From contig QXWO01000020.1 in the NCBI GenBank assembly GCA_009911035.1, positions 25,387 through 89,386 of the forward strand: a stretch of 64,000 bases of DNA, read 5' to 3'. A program made the translations under genes and the position numbers. A model generated the notes under the pieces. The model was not told the origin of the DNA. It did not search any database and saw only the letters and a list, made by a program, of their open reading frames with translations. Shown one piece after another: positions 1 through 9,482 of the stretch. Source of the DNA: Lachnospiraceae bacterium (GTDB lineage Bacteria > Bacillota > Clostridia > Lachnospirales > Lachnospiraceae). The stretch's first letter is position 1, and each line of letters begins with the position of its first letter.

Positions 1-1
1 A

Positions 2-1408
2 CTAATTGCACTTGATAATATTGATGAAGTTATCAGAATTATAAGAGGAAGCCGCAGCACCCAGATTGCCAAGGAAAGCCTGATGGAACGTTTTGGTCTG
101 ACAGATGTACAGGCACAGGCAATTGTTGACATGCGTCTGCGGGCCCTGACAGGTTTGGAAAGGGAGAAACTTGAAAATGAGCATTTGGAACTGCTTGCAA
201 AGATTGCACGTTTAAAAGAAATTCTTGCAGACGAAAAGGAGCTCCTTGGTGTAATAAGAACGGAAATTCAGGAAATTTCAGATAAATTTGGAGATGACAG
301 AAGAAGTAAGATTGGTTTTGATGCTTTTGATATTTCTATGGAAGACATGATACCTAATGAAAATACGATCATTGCCATGTCAAACTTAGGATATATTAAG
401 CGCATGACCATTGATAATTTTAAATCCCAGCACAGAGGAGGCAGGGGAATTAAAGGGATGCAGACCATTGAGGATGATTTTATAGCAGATCTTTTGATGA
501 CCACGACCCACCATTATGTGATGTTTTTCACAAATTTTGGCCGTGTATACAGGTTGAAAGCTTACGAGATACCAGAAGGAAGCCGTACCTCCAGAGGGGT
601 TGCTATTGTAAATATACTCCAGTTAAATCCCGGAGAAAAGATAAGCGCCATCATTCCCATCAAAGATTATGAGGAACATAAAAATCTTTTTATGGTGACG
701 AAAAATGGCATTGTAAAAAAGACCAATATTATTGAGTACAGTAATGTGCGCAAAAATGGTCTTGCCGCTATCAATTTAAGGGATGACGACGAGTTAATAG
801 AAGTAAAAATTACAGATAAAGACACGGAAATATTCCTTGTTACAAAATATGGAATGTGCATCAGATTTAAAGAGACAGATGTAAGAGCTACAGGAAGGTC
901 CTCCATGGGTGTAATAGGAATGAGTCTTGGAGACGGGGATGAAATCATAGGAATGCAGCTTGACCATCAGGGAGATTCCCTTCTTATTGTTTCTGAAAAC
1001 GGTATGGGTAAACGTACTTATCTGGATGAATTTACAGTCCAGAAGAGGGGCGGAAAAGGTGTTAAGTGTTATAAGATAACAGAAAAGACGGGTTATGTAA
1101 TTGGCTTGAAAGCGGTAAATGATGACCATGAGATTATGATGATCACAACAGGAGGAATCATTATCCAGATACCTATGGAAGATGTATCTACTCTTGGAAG
1201 AATCACATCCGGCGTGAAGCTGATTAATCTAGATGACGGAGTTAGCGTTGCCCAGATTGCAAAGGTGAGGGAAAAGGTATCTGATGGGGATCAGGAATTT
1301 GAAAATATTGATGATGCCATGGAAGATATACCGGAAGAGGAAATCATTTCCCAGAATATGGAGGATGATGAAGAAATAACTCTTCCAAAGGAAGAAGATG
1401 AAGATTAA
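2..1408 (+). CDS. gyrA: DNA gyrase subunit A, C-terminal part (5' truncated by window)
   Basis: This is the 3' part of gyrA; the reading frame is open from base 2, so the gene begins before the window and the active-site tyrosine is not included. What is seen is the end of the coiled-coil/tower region (ALDNIDEVIRIIRGSRST), then the beta-pinwheel DNA-wrapping domain. The GyrA box that separates gyrase from topoisomerase IV is at 428-448 and reads QHRGGRG, with His where most relatives have Arg. The protein ends in a strongly acidic tail rich in Glu and Asp, a known modulator of wrapping in gyrases. GyrA with GyrB introduces negative supercoils using ATP. A clear terminator follows directly, so this is the last gene of its transcript. 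Confidence 0.97.
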   Translation, partial: LIALDNIDEVIRIIRGSRSTQIAKESLMERFGLTDVQAQAIVDMRLRALTGLEREKLENEHLELLAKIARLKEILADEKELLGVIRTEIQEISDKFGDDRRSKIGFDAFDISMEDMIPNENTIIAMSNLGYIKRMTIDNFKSQHRGGRGIKGMQTIEDDFIADLLMTTTHHYVMFFTNFGRVYRLKAYEIPEGSRTSRGVAIVNILQLNPGEKISAIIPIKDYEEHKNLFMVTKNGIVKKTNIIEYSNVRKNGLAAINLRDDDELIEVKITDKDTEIFLVTKYGMCIRFKETDVRATGRSSMGVIGMSLGDGDEIIGMQLDHQGDSLLIVSENGMGKRTYLDEFTVQKRGGKGVKCYKITEKTGYVIGLKAVNDDHEIMMITTGGIIIQIPMEDVSTLGRITSGVKLINLDDGVSVAQIAKVREKVSDGDQEFENIDDAMEDIPEEEIISQNMEDDEEITLPKEEDED

Positions 1409-1429
1409 AGTTTTCAGTTTTATCTAAAG

Positions 1430-1466
1430 AAATCCCCATTAGAAAACATCTGATGGGGATTTTTAT
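1430..1466 (+). terminator. Rho-independent terminator of gyrA
   Basis: A perfect 10-bp stem (AAATCCCCAT at 1430-1439 with ATGGGGATTT at 1453-1462) sits 22 bases after the gyrA stop and runs into a short T tract. Confidence 0.9.
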
Positions 1467-1562
1467 CACAATAAAAAAATAAAAGATAGTAATTCTAAAA
1501 TTTAAGATTTTGTGATAATATAAAATGGAAATTTTTAAGGAATAATGAGGAGATTATGAGAA

Positions 1563-2756
1563 ATGGAAAATTATTTAGTTCTTAAGGATTTGGCAATTAT
1601 TATAATTGCCGCAAAATTATTCGGCATTGTGTCAAGAAAATTTAAGGCGCCACAGGTGGTGGGAGAGATCATAGCGGGACTCATTATTGGACCCAGTATA
1701 TTAGGATGGGTCAACCAGAGTGATTTTCTTTTTCAGATGGCGGAGATAGGAGTGATACTCCTGATGTTTTCTGCAGGGCTTGAAACGGATCTAAAGGATC
1801 TTGTAAAGACCGGGCCGATAGCAACTTTGATTGCATGTGCAGGAGTGTTTATTCCTCTGGTTATAGGTGCCCTTTATTATATGTTATATTATGGTATGGC
1901 ACCTTGGGGGTCCCTTGAATTTTATAAGGCGGTTTTTGTAGGAACTATCCTGACAGCGACTTCAGTCAGTATAACGGTGGAGTCTTTAAAAGAGATGGGA
2001 AAGCTCAAAGGGAAAGTAGGTACTACCATTTTAAGTGCAGCTATCATTGATGATGTAATCGGCATCATTGTCCTTACCTTTGTAATTGGTTTGAAAAACC
2101 CGGAATCCAATCCTGTTTCAGTTATTATCAATACCGTTTTATTTTTTATAACAGCACTTGTAGTGGGATTTATATCCTATAAACTATTTAAATATGTGGA
2201 TAAGAGATATCCCCATACGAGAAGGATTCCCATTGCAGGTCTGGCATACTGCTTTCTGATGTCCTATGTAGCAGAGAGATATTTTGGGATTGCAGATATT
2301 ACAGGCGCATATGTGGCAGGTATCATCTTGTGTTCTATTAATGATTCCAGTTACATAGAAAGAAAAGTTGATATTAATTCTTATATGCTTTTTGGTCCTG
2401 TATTTTTTGCAAGTATTGGGTTAAAGACAAGCGTAGATAACATAACGGGAAGCATTCTTTTATTCTCACTTGGATTTGTCGTTGTAGGGCTTATCAGTAA
2501 GATTATCGGATGCGGACTTATGGCAAAAATATGTAAATTTAACGGAAATGATTCATTGAAAATCGGCGTGGGAATGATGACCAGAGGGGAAGTAGCGCTG
2601 ATCGTATCCCAGAAGGGACTCTCAGCGGGGCTTTTGGAGCCGGTATATTTCACGTCGGTCATTTTACTGATCATTGTATCTTCCATAGCAACGCCTATAA
2701 TATTAAAAATATTATATTCCAGAGATAAAGAACCAAAAGAAGTCCAGACAGCATAA
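1563..2756 (+). CDS. Cation:proton antiporter, CPA2 (NapA/KefB-like) family
   Basis: A 397-residue integral membrane protein with about 12 hydrophobic segments and the length usual for a stand-alone CPA2 transporter core; no C-terminal TrkA/RCK domain is present. The paired acidic residues in the transport site are visible as Asp163-Asp164 in AAIIDDVIG, preceded by the TATSVSIT segment that forms the crossed unwound helix in NapA-type antiporters. The DD pair normally indicates electrogenic Na+/H+ exchange, but the actual ion is an inference. The start is supported by AGGAG at 1548-1552, ten bases upstream. It has its own terminator and looks monocistronic. Expected role: cytoplasmic pH and Na+ or K+ homeostasis. 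Confidence 0.88.
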   Translation: MENYLVLKDLAIIIIAAKLFGIVSRKFKAPQVVGEIIAGLIIGPSILGWVNQSDFLFQMAEIGVILLMFSAGLETDLKDLVKTGPIATLIACAGVFIPLVIGALYYMLYYGMAPWGSLEFYKAVFVGTILTATSVSITVESLKEMGKLKGKVGTTILSAAIIDDVIGIIVLTFVIGLKNPESNPVSVIINTVLFFITALVVGFISYKLFKYVDKRYPHTRRIPIAGLAYCFLMSYVAERYFGIADITGAYVAGIILCSINDSSYIERKVDINSYMLFGPVFFASIGLKTSVDNITGSILLFSLGFVVVGLISKIIGCGLMAKICKFNGNDSLKIGVGMMTRGEVALIVSQKGLSAGLLEPVYFTSVILLIIVSSIATPIILKILYSRDKEPKEVQTA

Positions 2757-2772
2757 AAAGCAGCAGGATTTA

Positions 2773-2812
2773 AAATGTCCAAAATATTTTATTATTTTGG
2801 ACATTTCTTTTT
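2773..2812 (+). terminator. Rho-independent terminator of the antiporter gene
   Basis: A perfect 14-bp inverted repeat (AAATGTCCAAAATA at 2773-2786, partner 2793-2806) with a 6-base loop is followed by a T-rich run. Confidence 0.93.
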
Positions 2813-2875
2813 ACAGTAAGCTGGATGGACATGTATGGAAGCATTTGTTTATCAGTCTAAAACCGGAGGTCATTC

Positions 2876-4216
2876 ATGGAAAAAATAAACAGATTTCTAT
2901 TAAAAATGATGATTGTTGTCTTTTTGCTGACAGGATGTTCCAATGAACCGGAAAATAATGAAACCGGAGAGAAGCAGGAAGAAATTTCTATTGTTCTTTC
3001 AGACGATGGCATTTTTGTGGATAACAAAGGTATTTCAGAGGAAAAGACAGCCGCCGTCTATATAGGCGCTGATATTGTATATTATGAAGAAGGAAAAGGA
3101 AAGACATACGGCCAAGGAAAAAAGAAGGATTCCCACAGTAAGGAAGAAGCGGATAAGCATACAGTTATCACGATTGCCCGGCCAGGGACATATAGAGTAA
3201 GCGGTAAGATCACTTATGGCCAGATTTCTGTTGATTTGGGAAAGGAATCCAGAGAGAATGAAAAGGCAGTTGTAAATCTTATATTAGATAATGCAGAAAT
3301 AAATTGCAGTGTAGCACCTGCTATTGTGGTTTATAATGCGTATGAATGTGGAAGCAGGAAGGAAAAGGAGGCAAGACCTGTTGTCGATACTACAGGAGCA
3401 GGTTTTAATCTGATACTGGCACAGAACAGTGAAAATATGATCAATGGATCATATGTTGCCGAAATTTATGAAGAAGGAACAACAAAAGAAGATTTAGAAA
3501 ATAAGAAGGCCAAAAAGAAGTATAAATTTGATGCATCTATTGACAGCCTTGTTTCCTTTAATATATCTTCCAAAGAAAATGGCAGGCTCATTGTCAATGC
3601 AGAAAAGGAAGGAATTTCCAGCAGTCTCCACATGACCGTAAATTCCGGGGAAATTATCATAAATGCCGCTGATGATTCTATCAATACTAACAAAAATGAT
3701 GTATCTGTTTTTACCATGAATGGAGGAACCCTTGTTTGTAATTCCGGTTTTGGGAAGGAAGGGGATGGAATTGATTCTAACGGTTTTCTTGTGATAAACG
3801 GAGGATTTGTGACTGCTTTTGCTAATTCAGAAAGTATAGACAGCGGACTGGATTCCGATAAAGGAATCTATTTAAATGGCGGTACGGTTTTTGGAAGCGG
3901 GAACATGTATGATAAGATAAGCAAAGATTCCGGTCAGTTGTTTATGGTGCTGGAATTTGATAAAAAGGTAAAAGAAGATGATTTGATAATGATTACGGAC
4001 CAAGATGATAATCCTGTCACGGTATTTCGGGCGGTCAATGATTATCACATTGCCGTGTACAGCAGTCCCCGTCTTGCAGAAGGCAGATACAATATTTATG
4101 AGGTTTCTGATGTGACGGGAGATTTGGAAAGAAATATATATTCCAATATCAGTGGTTATAAAAATCCGGTGCTTTTAAATAGTTATCAGTTAGAAAAAAA
4201 TGGGGATATATCATGA
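2876..4216 (+). CDS. Surface lipoprotein with Cthe_2159-type carbohydrate-binding beta-helix domain
   Basis: A 446-residue lipoprotein: the N-terminus has a short hydrophobic signal and the lipobox LLTGC, so Cys21 should be lipidated. The rest resembles the Cthe_2159 family (PF14262, earlier DUF4353), a right-handed beta-helix whose founding member binds acidic plant polysaccharides with calcium. Short repeats typical of this fold are visible, for example MNGGTLVCNSG, LVINGGFVTAFAN and LNGGTVFGSGN, with Asp-rich turns such as EGDGIDSNG. Its last codons overlap the start of araR by four bases (ATGA), so the two are translationally coupled. I infer a role in holding pectin or arabinan-type material near the cell; no catalytic residues for a glycosidase or lyase are recognisable. 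Confidence 0.8.
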   Translation: MEKINRFLLKMMIVVFLLTGCSNEPENNETGEKQEEISIVLSDDGIFVDNKGISEEKTAAVYIGADIVYYEEGKGKTYGQGKKKDSHSKEEADKHTVITIARPGTYRVSGKITYGQISVDLGKESRENEKAVVNLILDNAEINCSVAPAIVVYNAYECGSRKEKEARPVVDTTGAGFNLILAQNSENMINGSYVAEIYEEGTTKEDLENKKAKKKYKFDASIDSLVSFNISSKENGRLIVNAEKEGISSSLHMTVNSGEIIINAADDSINTNKNDVSVFTMNGGTLVCNSGFGKEGDGIDSNGFLVINGGFVTAFANSESIDSGLDSDKGIYLNGGTVFGSGNMYDKISKDSGQLFMVLEFDKKVKEDDLIMITDQDDNPVTVFRAVNDYHIAVYSSPRLAEGRYNIYEVSDVTGDLERNIYSNISGYKNPVLLNSYQLEKNGDIS

Positions 4217-5337
4217 TTGACCAGAATATGAAACAAAAAGAATTGAAATACGTAAAGCTAATGGAAGATTTAAAAGAAAAAATATTATCCGGGGAAATCC
4301 AGACAGGGGATAAGCTTCCTTCAGAAAATGAATTGTCTTCCCAATACCAAATCAGCAGGCAGACTGTCCGCAAGGCTCTATCTATTCTGGAAAATGCAGG
4401 GTATGTCTATGCAGAACACGGCAGAGGGACTTTTTGCTGTGAACCGGTGCATCACAGCAGAAAATCAAAAAATATTGCGGTGGTGACTACTTATCTGTCG
4501 GACTATATTTTTCCCAGGGTCATACAGGGCATAGACACCATATTGACAAGAGAAGGCTACAGCATCATATTAAAAAATACAAAAAATTCCAGAAGTCAGG
4601 AAGCAAAATGTCTGGAAGAACTTTTGCAGAAGGATATAGACGGTATTATTATAGAGCCAAGTAAAAGCCAGATTTACTGCAATCATATGAATCTGTACCA
4701 TAAACTGGACGAATATGAAATACCTTATGTTTTTATACAGGGCTGTTTTTCAAAGATGAAGCATAAACCGCAGGTCCTTATGGATGACTGTAAGGGTGGT
4801 TACCTGATAACTAAATATTTAATAGATACAGGGCATAAAAATATTATAGGGGTTTTTAAATCTGATGACATACAGGGCCAGAACAGGCATAAAGGATATG
4901 TTATGGCTTTACAGGAGGCAGGGATTTATTACGATCCTGACAAAATAGTCTGGTTTTATACGGAAGACAGGAAAATCCATCCCTATGAAAGTATTTATCA
5001 GATGGCAGTAAATCAATCTTCTATGGACGCAATAGTGTGTTATAACGATCAGATTGCCCTTAAAGTGGTACAGGCGCTTAACGATGCAGGTCTTAAAGTT
5101 CCTGAGGATATTTCTGTTACAGGATATGATAATTCTTATATGGCGAGAAATAACGGATTTCATTTAACAACAATTGTTCATCCACAGGAAAAGTTAGGGG
5201 AAATGGCGGCAGAGCTTCTGCTGAAACTGATTGATAATAAAGTTGGAAATGACTGTGAAAAAAAGATACTCATTCATCCCGAAATAGTAATAGGAAATTC
5301 CTGCGTTTCAAGAAGTAAAGATAATAAAATTTTGTAA
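4213..5337 (+). CDS. araR: AraR-type arabinose repressor (GntR HTH + LacI-like sensor)
   Basis: A 374-residue regulator with a GntR winged helix-turn-helix at about residues 10-75 (SENELSSQYQISRQTVRKAL) fused to a LacI/periplasmic-binding-protein-like effector domain (VTGYDNSYMARNN near the C-terminus). This fusion is characteristic of AraR, which represses arabinose genes until L-arabinose binds. The gene lies immediately upstream of araA, consistent with that function. The start overlaps the preceding lipoprotein stop; GGGGAT just upstream is a plausible ribosome site. An inverted repeat between this gene and araA is a likely operator, so the protein probably controls araA-araB-araD and perhaps itself. 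Confidence 0.88.
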   Translation: MIDQNMKQKELKYVKLMEDLKEKILSGEIQTGDKLPSENELSSQYQISRQTVRKALSILENAGYVYAEHGRGTFCCEPVHHSRKSKNIAVVTTYLSDYIFPRVIQGIDTILTREGYSIILKNTKNSRSQEAKCLEELLQKDIDGIIIEPSKSQIYCNHMNLYHKLDEYEIPYVFIQGCFSKMKHKPQVLMDDCKGGYLITKYLIDTGHKNIIGVFKSDDIQGQNRHKGYVMALQEAGIYYDPDKIVWFYTEDRKIHPYESIYQMAVNQSSMDAIVCYNDQIALKVVQALNDAGLKVPEDISVTGYDNSYMARNNGFHLTTIVHPQEKLGEMAAELLLKLIDNKVGNDCEKKILIHPEIVIGNSCVSRSKDNKIL

Positions 5338-5342
5338 AAAAC

Positions 5343-5373
5343 AACTTGTATTTATAAGCATACAAGTTATACC
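5343..5373 (+). promoter_or_regulatory. Candidate AraR operator overlapping the araA promoter
   Basis: An inverted repeat AACTTGTAT (5343-5351) / ATACAAGTT (5360-5368) lies between araR and araA. It also contains CTTGTATTTATAAG, which resembles the TTGTAC-TACAA type half-sites of AraR operators. It overlaps a weak possible promoter, TTGTAT (5346-5351) with TATACC (5368-5373), 16-bp spacer. There is no T tract, so a terminator is less likely. Confidence 0.5.
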
Positions 5374-5435
5374 ATTTACTTATAGGAAGATACGTAAAAA
5401 ATATTTAAAAGTATCACATTTTAGGAGGTATTTGT

Positions 5436-6932
5436 ATGCTACAGAAAAAAGAGTACAAGTTTTGGTTCTGTACAGGTTCACAGGATTTATACGGGGATGA
5501 ATGTTTAAGCAAAGTTGCAGAACATTCAAAGAGAATTGTGGAGGGATTAAACGATTCAGGCATCCTTCCTTATGAAGTGGTATGGAAACCCACTTTGATT
5601 ACAAATGAACTTATTCGTAAGACATTTAATGAAGCAAATCTGGACGATACATGTGCCGGCGTTATTACATGGATGCACACCTTTTCCCCGGCAAAATCAT
5701 GGATATTGGGATTGCAGGAATTCAGAAAGCCGCTTCTACATTTACATACACAATTTAACGAACAGCTCCCCTACGATACGATTGACATGGATTTCATGAA
5801 TGAGAACCAGTCAGCACATGGGGACCGTGAATATGGACACATTGTAAGCAGAATGCGCATAGAGAGAAAAGTGGTTGTGGGACACTGGGCAGATACGGTG
5901 GTTGCAGAAAAAATTGCCATGTGGATGAGAACCGCAGTGGGAATTATAGAGAGCAGCCATATCCGTGTTATGCGTGTGGCCGATAATATGCGCAATGTTG
6001 CTGTCACAGAAGGAGATAAAGTAGAGGCCCAGATCAAGTTTGGCTGGGAAGTGGATGCTTATCCTGTCAATGAAATTGCAGACAGCGTAAATGCAGTTTC
6101 CGAATCAGATGTAAATGATCTTGTGGAAGAATACTATGATAAGTATGATATTCTCCTTGAAGGAAGAGATCCGGAAGAATTTAAGAAACATGTGGCAGTT
6201 CAGGCTCAGATTGAAATTGGATTTGAACGGTTTCTGGAAGAAAAGAATTATCAGGCTATTGTCACCCATTTCGGGGATCTGGGCGCTTTAAAACAGCTTC
6301 CCGGGCTTGCCATACAAAGACTTATGGAAAAAGGTTATGGATTCGGTGCGGAAGGCGACTGGAAGGTTGCAGCCATGGTACGCCTTATGAAAATCATGAC
6401 ATCCGATTTAAAGAATCCAAAAGGAACATCCATGCTGGAAGATTATACCTACAATTTTGTGAAGGGAAAAGAAGGTATCTTACAGGCACATATGCTTGAA
6501 ATATGTCCGTCTATTTCAGAAGGTCCTATAAGCATTAAATGCCAGCATTTAAGTATGGGAGACAGAGAAGATCCTGCAAGGCTTGTATTTAATTCCAAGA
6601 CAGGCCATGGAATTGCCACATCCCTGATTGATTTAGGCAACAGATTCCGTCTGATTATCAATGATGTGGAATGCAAAAAAGTCGAAAAGGCTATGCCCCA
6701 CCTCCCTGTTGCAAATAATTTCTGGACACCTGAACCGGATATGTATACAGGTGCGGAAGCATGGATACTTGCAGGAGGCGCACACCATACGGCATTTACC
6801 TATGACCTTACGGCGGACCAGATGGGTGACTGGGCAAATGCAATGGGGATAGAAGCAGTTTATATTGATAAAGATACGAAGATACGTGATTTTAAGAAGG
6901 ATCTTATGCTGGGTGAAATATTCTTTAGGTAA
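5436..6932 (+). CDS. araA: L-arabinose isomerase
   Basis: A 498-residue full-length L-arabinose isomerase, which converts L-arabinose to L-ribulose using a divalent metal. The four metal/active-site positions known in the family are all visible: Glu306 in GAEGDWK, Glu335 in MLEDYTYNF, His352 in QAHMLEICPS and His450 or 451 in GAHHTAFTYD. The N-terminus (FWFCTGSQDLYG) is the usual family signature. The start has a strong AGGAGG site about nine bases upstream. It is followed after 23 bases by the kinase gene and then araD, forming the catabolic operon under the putative AraR site. Confidence 0.97.
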   Translation: MLQKKEYKFWFCTGSQDLYGDECLSKVAEHSKRIVEGLNDSGILPYEVVWKPTLITNELIRKTFNEANLDDTCAGVITWMHTFSPAKSWILGLQEFRKPLLHLHTQFNEQLPYDTIDMDFMNENQSAHGDREYGHIVSRMRIERKVVVGHWADTVVAEKIAMWMRTAVGIIESSHIRVMRVADNMRNVAVTEGDKVEAQIKFGWEVDAYPVNEIADSVNAVSESDVNDLVEEYYDKYDILLEGRDPEEFKKHVAVQAQIEIGFERFLEEKNYQAIVTHFGDLGALKQLPGLAIQRLMEKGYGFGAEGDWKVAAMVRLMKIMTSDLKNPKGTSMLEDYTYNFVKGKEGILQAHMLEICPSISEGPISIKCQHLSMGDREDPARLVFNSKTGHGIATSLIDLGNRFRLIINDVECKKVEKAMPHLPVANNFWTPEPDMYTGAEAWILAGGAHHTAFTYDLTADQMGDWANAMGIEAVYIDKDTKIRDFKKDLMLGEIFFR

Positions 6933-6955
6933 AAGTTTAGATAAGGAGAAAAGGT

Positions 6956-8551
6956 ATGGACAAAAAATTATTGATTGAACAGGGTAAAACATCACTTGGA
7001 ATTGAACTGGGTTCAACCAGGATCAAAGCCGTACTGATTGATAAGAAAGGTACACCTTTAGCATCAGGAAGTTATGAATGGGAAAATCAGTATATCAGCG
7101 GAATATGGACTTATTCTCTGGAGGAAGTATGGAAGGGGATACAGGGATGCTATCAGGATTTGCTTAAAGATGTAAAGGAAAAATATGATACAGTCATTAA
7201 AAAGACAGATTCCATCGGATTTTCAGCAATGATGCACGGCTATCTGGTATTTGATAAGGAAGAAAACCTGTTAGTTCCATTCAGAACATGGAGAAACACA
7301 ATTACGGAAGAAGCAGCGTCAAAACTGACAGAGGAGTTTCAGTATAATATACCCCAGAGATGGAGCATCGCCCATTTATACCAGGCTGTATTAAATAAAG
7401 AGGAGCACGTAAAGGATATTTCATTTATAAATACTCTGGCCGGATATGTTCATTATAAGCTTACCGGAAGTAAAGCCCTTGGGGTTGGGGATGCTTCCGG
7501 CATGTTCCCTATTGACATTAAAACAGGTGATTTTGATGAAAATATGGTAAGTAAATTTGATCATCTGGTAAGCGGGGAAAATTTCCCCTGGAAACTGCGG
7601 GATATCCTGCCGGAGGTAATGACGGCAGGACAACAGGCAGGGCAGCTTACCGAAGAAGGTGCAGCTTTGCTTGATACCAGCGGAAATCTTGAGGCAGGCA
7701 TTTTCCTCTGCCCTCCTGAAGGTGATGCAGGTACCGGAATGACGGCTACCAACAGCGTAGCCCAAAGGACAGGAAATGTTTCCGCCGGAACAAGTGTGTT
7801 TGCCATGATCGTACTGGAGAAAGAACTGACAAAAGTTTATCCCCAGATCGACCTTGTAACAACCCCGGAGGGTGCTTTAGTTGCTATGGTTCACTGCAAT
7901 AATTGTACTTCCGACTTAAATGCATGGGTGAATATTTTTGATGAATTTGCTCAGAGTATAGGTGTGCAGATAGATAAAAATAAATTGTTTTCTGTATTAT
8001 ATAACAAAGCCCTGGAAGGCGATGCAGACTGCGGCGGTTTAGTTTCTTACAATTATTTTTCCGGCGAGCCTGTGACAGGATTTGATGAGGGGGCACCTTT
8101 ATTTGTAAGAAAAGCAGAAGATAAGTTTAGCCTTGCAAACTTTATGAGGGTACATCTGTATTCGTCCCTTGCAGCTTTAAAGGCAGGACTTGATTTACTA
8201 TTCAAAGAAGAATCAGTGGTGGTGGATGAGATGTTTGGCCACGGCGGATTATTTAAAACCAGAGGCGTCGGCCAGAGGATTGCGGCAGCAGCCATGAATA
8301 CGCCTGTATCCGTGATGGAGACAGCAGGAGAAGGTGGCGCATGGGGAATTGCGTTGCTGGCTTTATATATGAGTGATAAAGAACAAGGTGAATCTTTAGG
8401 AAATTATCTGGATCGGAAAATATTTGAAGGGGACCATGGAAGCAGGATGGAACCCGATGCAGGAGATGTGGCCGGATTTGATAAATTTATGCAGCGCTAT
8501 ATGGAAGGACTTTCCATCGAACATGCGGCAGTTGATTCCCTTAAGGCATAG
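6956..8551 (+). CDS. araB: FGGY-family carbohydrate kinase, probable L-ribulokinase
   Basis: A 531-residue FGGY kinase located between araA and araD, so by context it phosphorylates L-ribulose to L-ribulose 5-phosphate in the cytoplasm. The N-terminal ATPase fold segment reads [14 protein letters not shown], with Glu where most FGGY kinases have Asp, and the C-terminal domain carries [12 protein letters not shown] and the glycine-rich [11 protein letters not shown]. The family's catalytic Asp is probably in [12 protein letters not shown]. It is somewhat shorter than E. coli-type AraB and belongs to a divergent group often labelled only as FGGY kinase in Clostridia, so the substrate rests mainly on neighbours. 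AAGGAG precedes the start. Confidence 0.85.
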   Translation: MDKKLLIEQGKTSLGIELGSTRIKAVLIDKKGTPLASGSYEWENQYISGIWTYSLEEVWKGIQGCYQDLLKDVKEKYDTVIKKTDSIGFSAMMHGYLVFDKEENLLVPFRTWRNTITEEAASKLTEEFQYNIPQRWSIAHLYQAVLNKEEHVKDISFINTLAGYVHYKLTGSKALGVGDASGMFPIDIKTGDFDENMVSKFDHLVSGENFPWKLRDILPEVMTAGQQAGQLTEEGAALLDTSGNLEAGIFLCPPEGDAGTGMTATNSVAQRTGNVSAGTSVFAMIVLEKELTKVYPQIDLVTTPEGALVAMVHCNNCTSDLNAWVNIFDEFAQSIGVQIDKNKLFSVLYNKALEGDADCGGLVSYNYFSGEPVTGFDEGAPLFVRKAEDKFSLANFMRVHLYSSLAALKAGLDLLFKEESVVVDEMFGHGGLFKTRGVGQRIAAAAMNTPVSVMETAGEGGAWGIALLALYMSDKEQGESLGNYLDRKIFEGDHGSRMEPDAGDVAGFDKFMQRYMEGLSIEHAAVDSLKA

Positions 8552-8587
8552 TAATTAAAGGTGAAAAGGTAAGAGGTAAAATAGATT

Positions 8588-9280
8588 ATGTTAGAAGAAC
8601 TCAAGAAACAGGTATATGAAGCAAATATGAAACTTCCTAAACACGGTCTTGTGACCTTTACATGGGGAAATGTGAGCGGTATTGACAGAAAAAGTGGTCT
8701 GTTCGTCATTAAACCCAGTGGTGTGGATTATGATGAGCTGGTTCCTGAAGATATGGTGGTCATGGATTTGGATGGTAACAGGGTGGAAGGGAATTATAAG
8801 CCCTCTTCTGATACAGCAACCCATTTAGAGCTTTATAAAGCGTTTCCTGCAATCGGCGGTATTGTGCACACCCATTCTTCCTATGCTACAAGCTGGGCAC
8901 AGGCAGGAAGGAGCATCCCCTGTTATGGAACCACCCATGCAGATTATATTTATGGGGAGGTACCCTGCCTTAGATGTTTAAATAAAGAAGAAATTGAGGA
9001 AGCCTATGAGGAAAACACAGGCCATCTGATAGTAAGTGAATTTAAGCGTTTAAATAAAGACCCCATGGCGGTTACGGCAGTCCTTTGTAAAAACCACGGC
9101 CCTTTTGCGTGGGGAAAAAATGCCATGGATGCGGTACATAATGCAGTGGTACTTGAGGAAGTGGCAAAAATGGCATACCGGACGGAAATTATTAATCCAA
9201 AAGCAGTTCCTGCGCCTTCTGAACTCCAAGATAAACATTATTTCAGAAAACATGGCGCTAATGCCTATTACGGCCAGTAA
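8588..9280 (+). CDS. araD: L-ribulose-5-phosphate 4-epimerase
   Basis: A 230-residue class II aldolase-family epimerase that turns L-ribulose 5-phosphate into D-xylulose 5-phosphate, the entry to the pentose phosphate pathway. Zinc ligands are visible as His94 and His96 in GIVHTHSSY and His170 in CKNHGPFAW, and the phosphate-binding KPSG and SSDT segments are present. Length matches E. coli AraD. It is the last gene of the araA-araB-araD operon and is followed by a strong terminator. Confidence 0.96.
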   Translation: MLEELKKQVYEANMKLPKHGLVTFTWGNVSGIDRKSGLFVIKPSGVDYDELVPEDMVVMDLDGNRVEGNYKPSSDTATHLELYKAFPAIGGIVHTHSSYATSWAQAGRSIPCYGTTHADYIYGEVPCLRCLNKEEIEEAYEENTGHLIVSEFKRLNKDPMAVTAVLCKNHGPFAWGKNAMDAVHNAVVLEEVAKMAYRTEIINPKAVPAPSELQDKHYFRKHGANAYYGQ

Positions 9281-9318
9281 CAAAATACCAAAGGCTGCCG
9301 CATTTTGCAGGTCAGTCC

Positions 9319-9363
9319 AGTGAATAAAAAAGCAGCATTTTAAAAGCTGCTTTTTTATTCACT
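9319..9363 (+). terminator. Strong terminator closing the araABD operon
   Basis: An 18-bp perfect inverted repeat (9319-9336 with 9346-9363) with a 9-base loop. Runs of A in the left arm and T in the right arm mean it could stop transcription from either side. Confidence 0.92.
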
Positions 9364-9482
9364 AAAGGGGAAAGCAGGGCGTGTGAGAGTTTATGGTGTT
9401 TTGCCATATAATCATGGATGCTGGATGATTAAATTTATTAGAATATTTTGTAAATCAGATAAAAAATGATTCAGGAGAAGCT

